Source: a bacterium (GTDB lineage: Bacteria; CLD3; SB21). From it: a DNA stretch of 54,995 bases. The stretch spans positions 1-54,995 of the forward strand of contig JAIBAF010000019.1 of NCBI GenBank assembly GCA_019695335.1, given 5' to 3'. The position numbers were made by a program, and so were the translations under genes. Under the pieces are notes generated by a model. The model did not search any database and was not told the origin of the DNA. It saw nothing but the letters and a program-made list of their open reading frames with translations. Below are positions 53,869-54,995 of the stretch, piece by piece. Every line of letters starts with the position of its first letter. Position 1 is the first letter of the stretch.

Positions 53869-54036
53869 TTAAAATAGGGTATAGATAAACGGAGCCAAAC
53901 CTGAACCTTGTGCGAATACCAATAATAATCCAAATAACACCATAACGATCACCATTGGTATCATCCACCACAGTTTCTTTGCCCACAGGAATTGTAGCAA
54001 TTGGCTAAAAATTCCCATTTTACTCATAAAACCCAT
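53869..54036 (-). CDS. Small membrane protein, DUF5989 family (55 residues)
   Basis: This short gene codes for 55 residues that start MGFMSKMGIFSQLLQFLWAK, followed by KLWWMIPMVIVMVLFGLLLV and a short tail FAQGSGLAPFIYTLF. It has a single strong membrane segment (about 24-42), a WAKKLWW basic-aromatic entry and a conserved-looking GSGLAPFIYTLF end. This pattern fits the DUF5989 family, whose genes travel with SxtJ and NodU-type carbamoyltransferases. AAAGGA lies nine bases before the ATG. It ends four bases before the methyltransferase start. The function is unknown. It is below usual ORF-length cut-offs. Confidence 0.88.
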   Translation of the reverse strand: MGFMSKMGIFSQLLQFLWAKKLWWMIPMVIVMVLFGLLLVFAQGSGLAPFIYTLF

Positions 54037-54061
54037 AATTATTTTCCTTTCTTTATTTAGA

Positions 54062-54799
54062 TCAAATTTTTATAGCTTCGACATGTAAACCCCCACGAGT
54101 ATCCAGAAGAGCGACATCTTGAATGTTGCCCGATTTAAACGGTTTCTCAGATATTTGTGAAAATCCCGCCGATTCTAATATTGATTTCATTTCGTAAAAA
54201 TTATACATCCATCGGTGATTGCTATAGTAGCTATTAAATCCGACGATATCAGTCGTGACAAATCTTTGTAGCATAGTAACATCTTGGGGATAAGTCTGCA
54301 AGGCTGATTTTATGCGCGTGACTTCTTCGTCCAACGAGGGCACGCATATTCTGATAATCCCATTAGGTTTTAAAACTCGGTAACATTCTGATAAGAGCGA
54401 TTGTGCCTGCGTTTTAGATAAATGTTCAAAAAAATGGGATGAGTAGACTGCCGGAACGATATTATCATCCAAAGGTATTCCATAAGTGCAGTCATGGTGA
54501 ATAATTGTTGAATGGTTTGCTTTATTAATATAAGTAGTCGATGAATAATTATGTGACATATTAAAAAATCTGAAAAACATTCGCGTCAATATAGGATGCT
54601 CGTGCGTTAGCCAAATTGAAATTCCTCCATCGATACCAAGCCAGTTCGTTGGATTATCCATACCGCAGCCTAGATTGATTCCTTTAAATCCTACTGGAAA
54701 AGAATAGCGTTTTTTTTGCTTTTTTTTAAGCAAGTAGGGGTTTAATCCTTCCCATGCAATAATTTGTAATATATGTTTTATCAACGGCATAACTTTCAA
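54062..54799 (-). CDS. SAM-dependent methyltransferase-like protein
   Basis: This 245-residue protein has a compact class I site [16 protein letters not shown] (about 42-57) and [42 protein letters not shown], the Methyltransf_11-like block. Similar proteins occur in surface-glycan loci and may be sugar or glycan methyltransferases. The TTG start overlaps the TGA of the glycosyltransferase by three bases (TTGA), as in other gene joints of this locus; an ATG three codons downstream (54790) is an alternative. It is 25 bases before DUF5989. Confidence 0.85.
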   Translation of the reverse strand: MKVMPLIKHILQIIAWEGLNPYLLKKKQKKRYSFPVGFKGINLGCGMDNPTNWLGIDGGISIWLTHEHPILTRMFFRFFNMSHNYSSTTYINKANHSTIIHHDCTYGIPLDDNIVPAVYSSHFFEHLSKTQAQSLLSECYRVLKPNGIIRICVPSLDEEVTRIKSALQTYPQDVTMLQRFVTTDIVGFNSYYSNHRWMYNFYEMKSILESAGFSQISEKPFKSGNIQDVALLDTRGGLHVEAIKI

Positions 54800-54995
54800 A
54801 ACAGGTTATATTTTAATATGCACCAGATTGCCGACACACCATCTTTCCAATTAATCTTTTTTCCTTCTTGATAAGTTCGTCCGTGATATGAAATCCCGAC
54901 TTCGTATATCCTGCAATTTTTAATTTTTGCAATTTTTGCCGTTACTTCCGGTTCGAATCCAAACCGATTTTGTTCGAGGTTGATATTTTGTATGA
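54796..54995 (-). CDS. GT2 glycosyltransferase, C-terminal end (cut by window edge)
   Basis: Only the last 65 codons are inside the window. They read [16 protein letters not shown], then [26 protein letters not shown] and AIWCILKYN before the stop. This is the characteristic end of dolichol-phosphate-mannose-synthase-like GT2 enzymes, which move a sugar from a nucleotide donor to polyprenyl phosphate. It is the first visible gene of the leftward locus, so the operon promoter lies outside the window. Confidence 0.85.
   Translation of the reverse strand, partial: IQNINLEQNRFGFEPEVTAKIAKIKNCRIYEVGISYHGRTYQEGKKINWKDGVSAIWCILKYNLF

Noticed and set aside
53865-53933. Longer methyltransferase start at 53933
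   Set aside because: It would overlap the DUF5989 gene, and the family start is at MTDTKVFFDQVASRW (53864).

Overview
The window looks like a chromosomal segment from a Gram-negative bacterium of the FCB group (Bacteroidetes/Chlorobi/Ignavibacteria, KSB1, Calditrichota, Marinimicrobia and relatives). The signs are a C-terminal FPNPFNP type IX secretion sorting domain, a PorV/PorQ-like outer-membrane protein, a one-protein hybrid two-component system, Lol-type lipoprotein transport and a BatA-like protein. The five promoters I could read are ordinary TTGnnn-17 bp-TAnnnT boxes, and many genes have purine-rich Shine-Dalgarno sites. That argues against Bacteroidetes proper, which use a different promoter signature, and favours a candidate phylum of the FCB group. 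I cannot name the phylum from this sequence alone. No insertion sequence, phage, CRISPR array or pseudogene was seen.

Region 1 (1-9.9 kb). The cut-off start of a PorV-like protein and the GTPase gene hflX lie on the minus strand. Divergent from them is an envelope operon: a coiled-coil protein, two LolC/LolE-type permeases, a secreted 281-residue protein, the LolD-type ATPase, a BatA-like membrane protein and a PyrR-type phosphoribosyltransferase. A single-domain response regulator converges on this operon.

Region 2 (9.9-21.6 kb, minus strand). This is an accessory secretome region: a DUF1684 lipoprotein, tRNA-Ile2(CAT), a secreted lectin-like protein, a small lipoprotein and a 1276-residue T9SS-sorted protein with about 14 propeller-type repeats. 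Next comes a 1291-residue hybrid sensor/response regulator of the HTCS type, then tRNA-Ala(GGC).

Region 3 (21.6-35.4 kb, plus strand). This is a conserved translation and RNA block: rimP, nusA, infB, DUF503, rbfA, truB, ribF, rpsO, pnp, an M16 peptidase and alanine dehydrogenase. It is followed by dut, a polysaccharide deacetylase, a MerR-type regulator and tRNA-Asp(GTC). A terminator-like hairpin sits between the rimP promoter and rimP, and another lies between rpsO and pnp.

Region 4 (35.4-55 kb, minus strand). This is a nearly gapless gene series running leftward from the window's right end. Its upstream part is a surface-polysaccharide locus: a GT2 glycosyltransferase, two methyltransferases, a bi-domain oxidoreductase, an alpha/alpha-barrel protein, a WecG/TagA transferase, a WecA-like initiating transferase, a Wzi-like barrel and an SGNH hydrolase. 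Within it are two different NodU/CmcH-type O-carbamoyltransferases and their small membrane companions, SxtJ and a 55-residue DUF5989 protein. It runs without a visible break into tatC, a thioredoxin-like lipoprotein, an ArsA/Get3-type ATPase and a 1062-residue metallopeptidase/TolB-propeller/outer-membrane barrel protein. The best candidate for an under-described system is this carbamoyl-decorated polysaccharide locus fused to an envelope-biogenesis tail.
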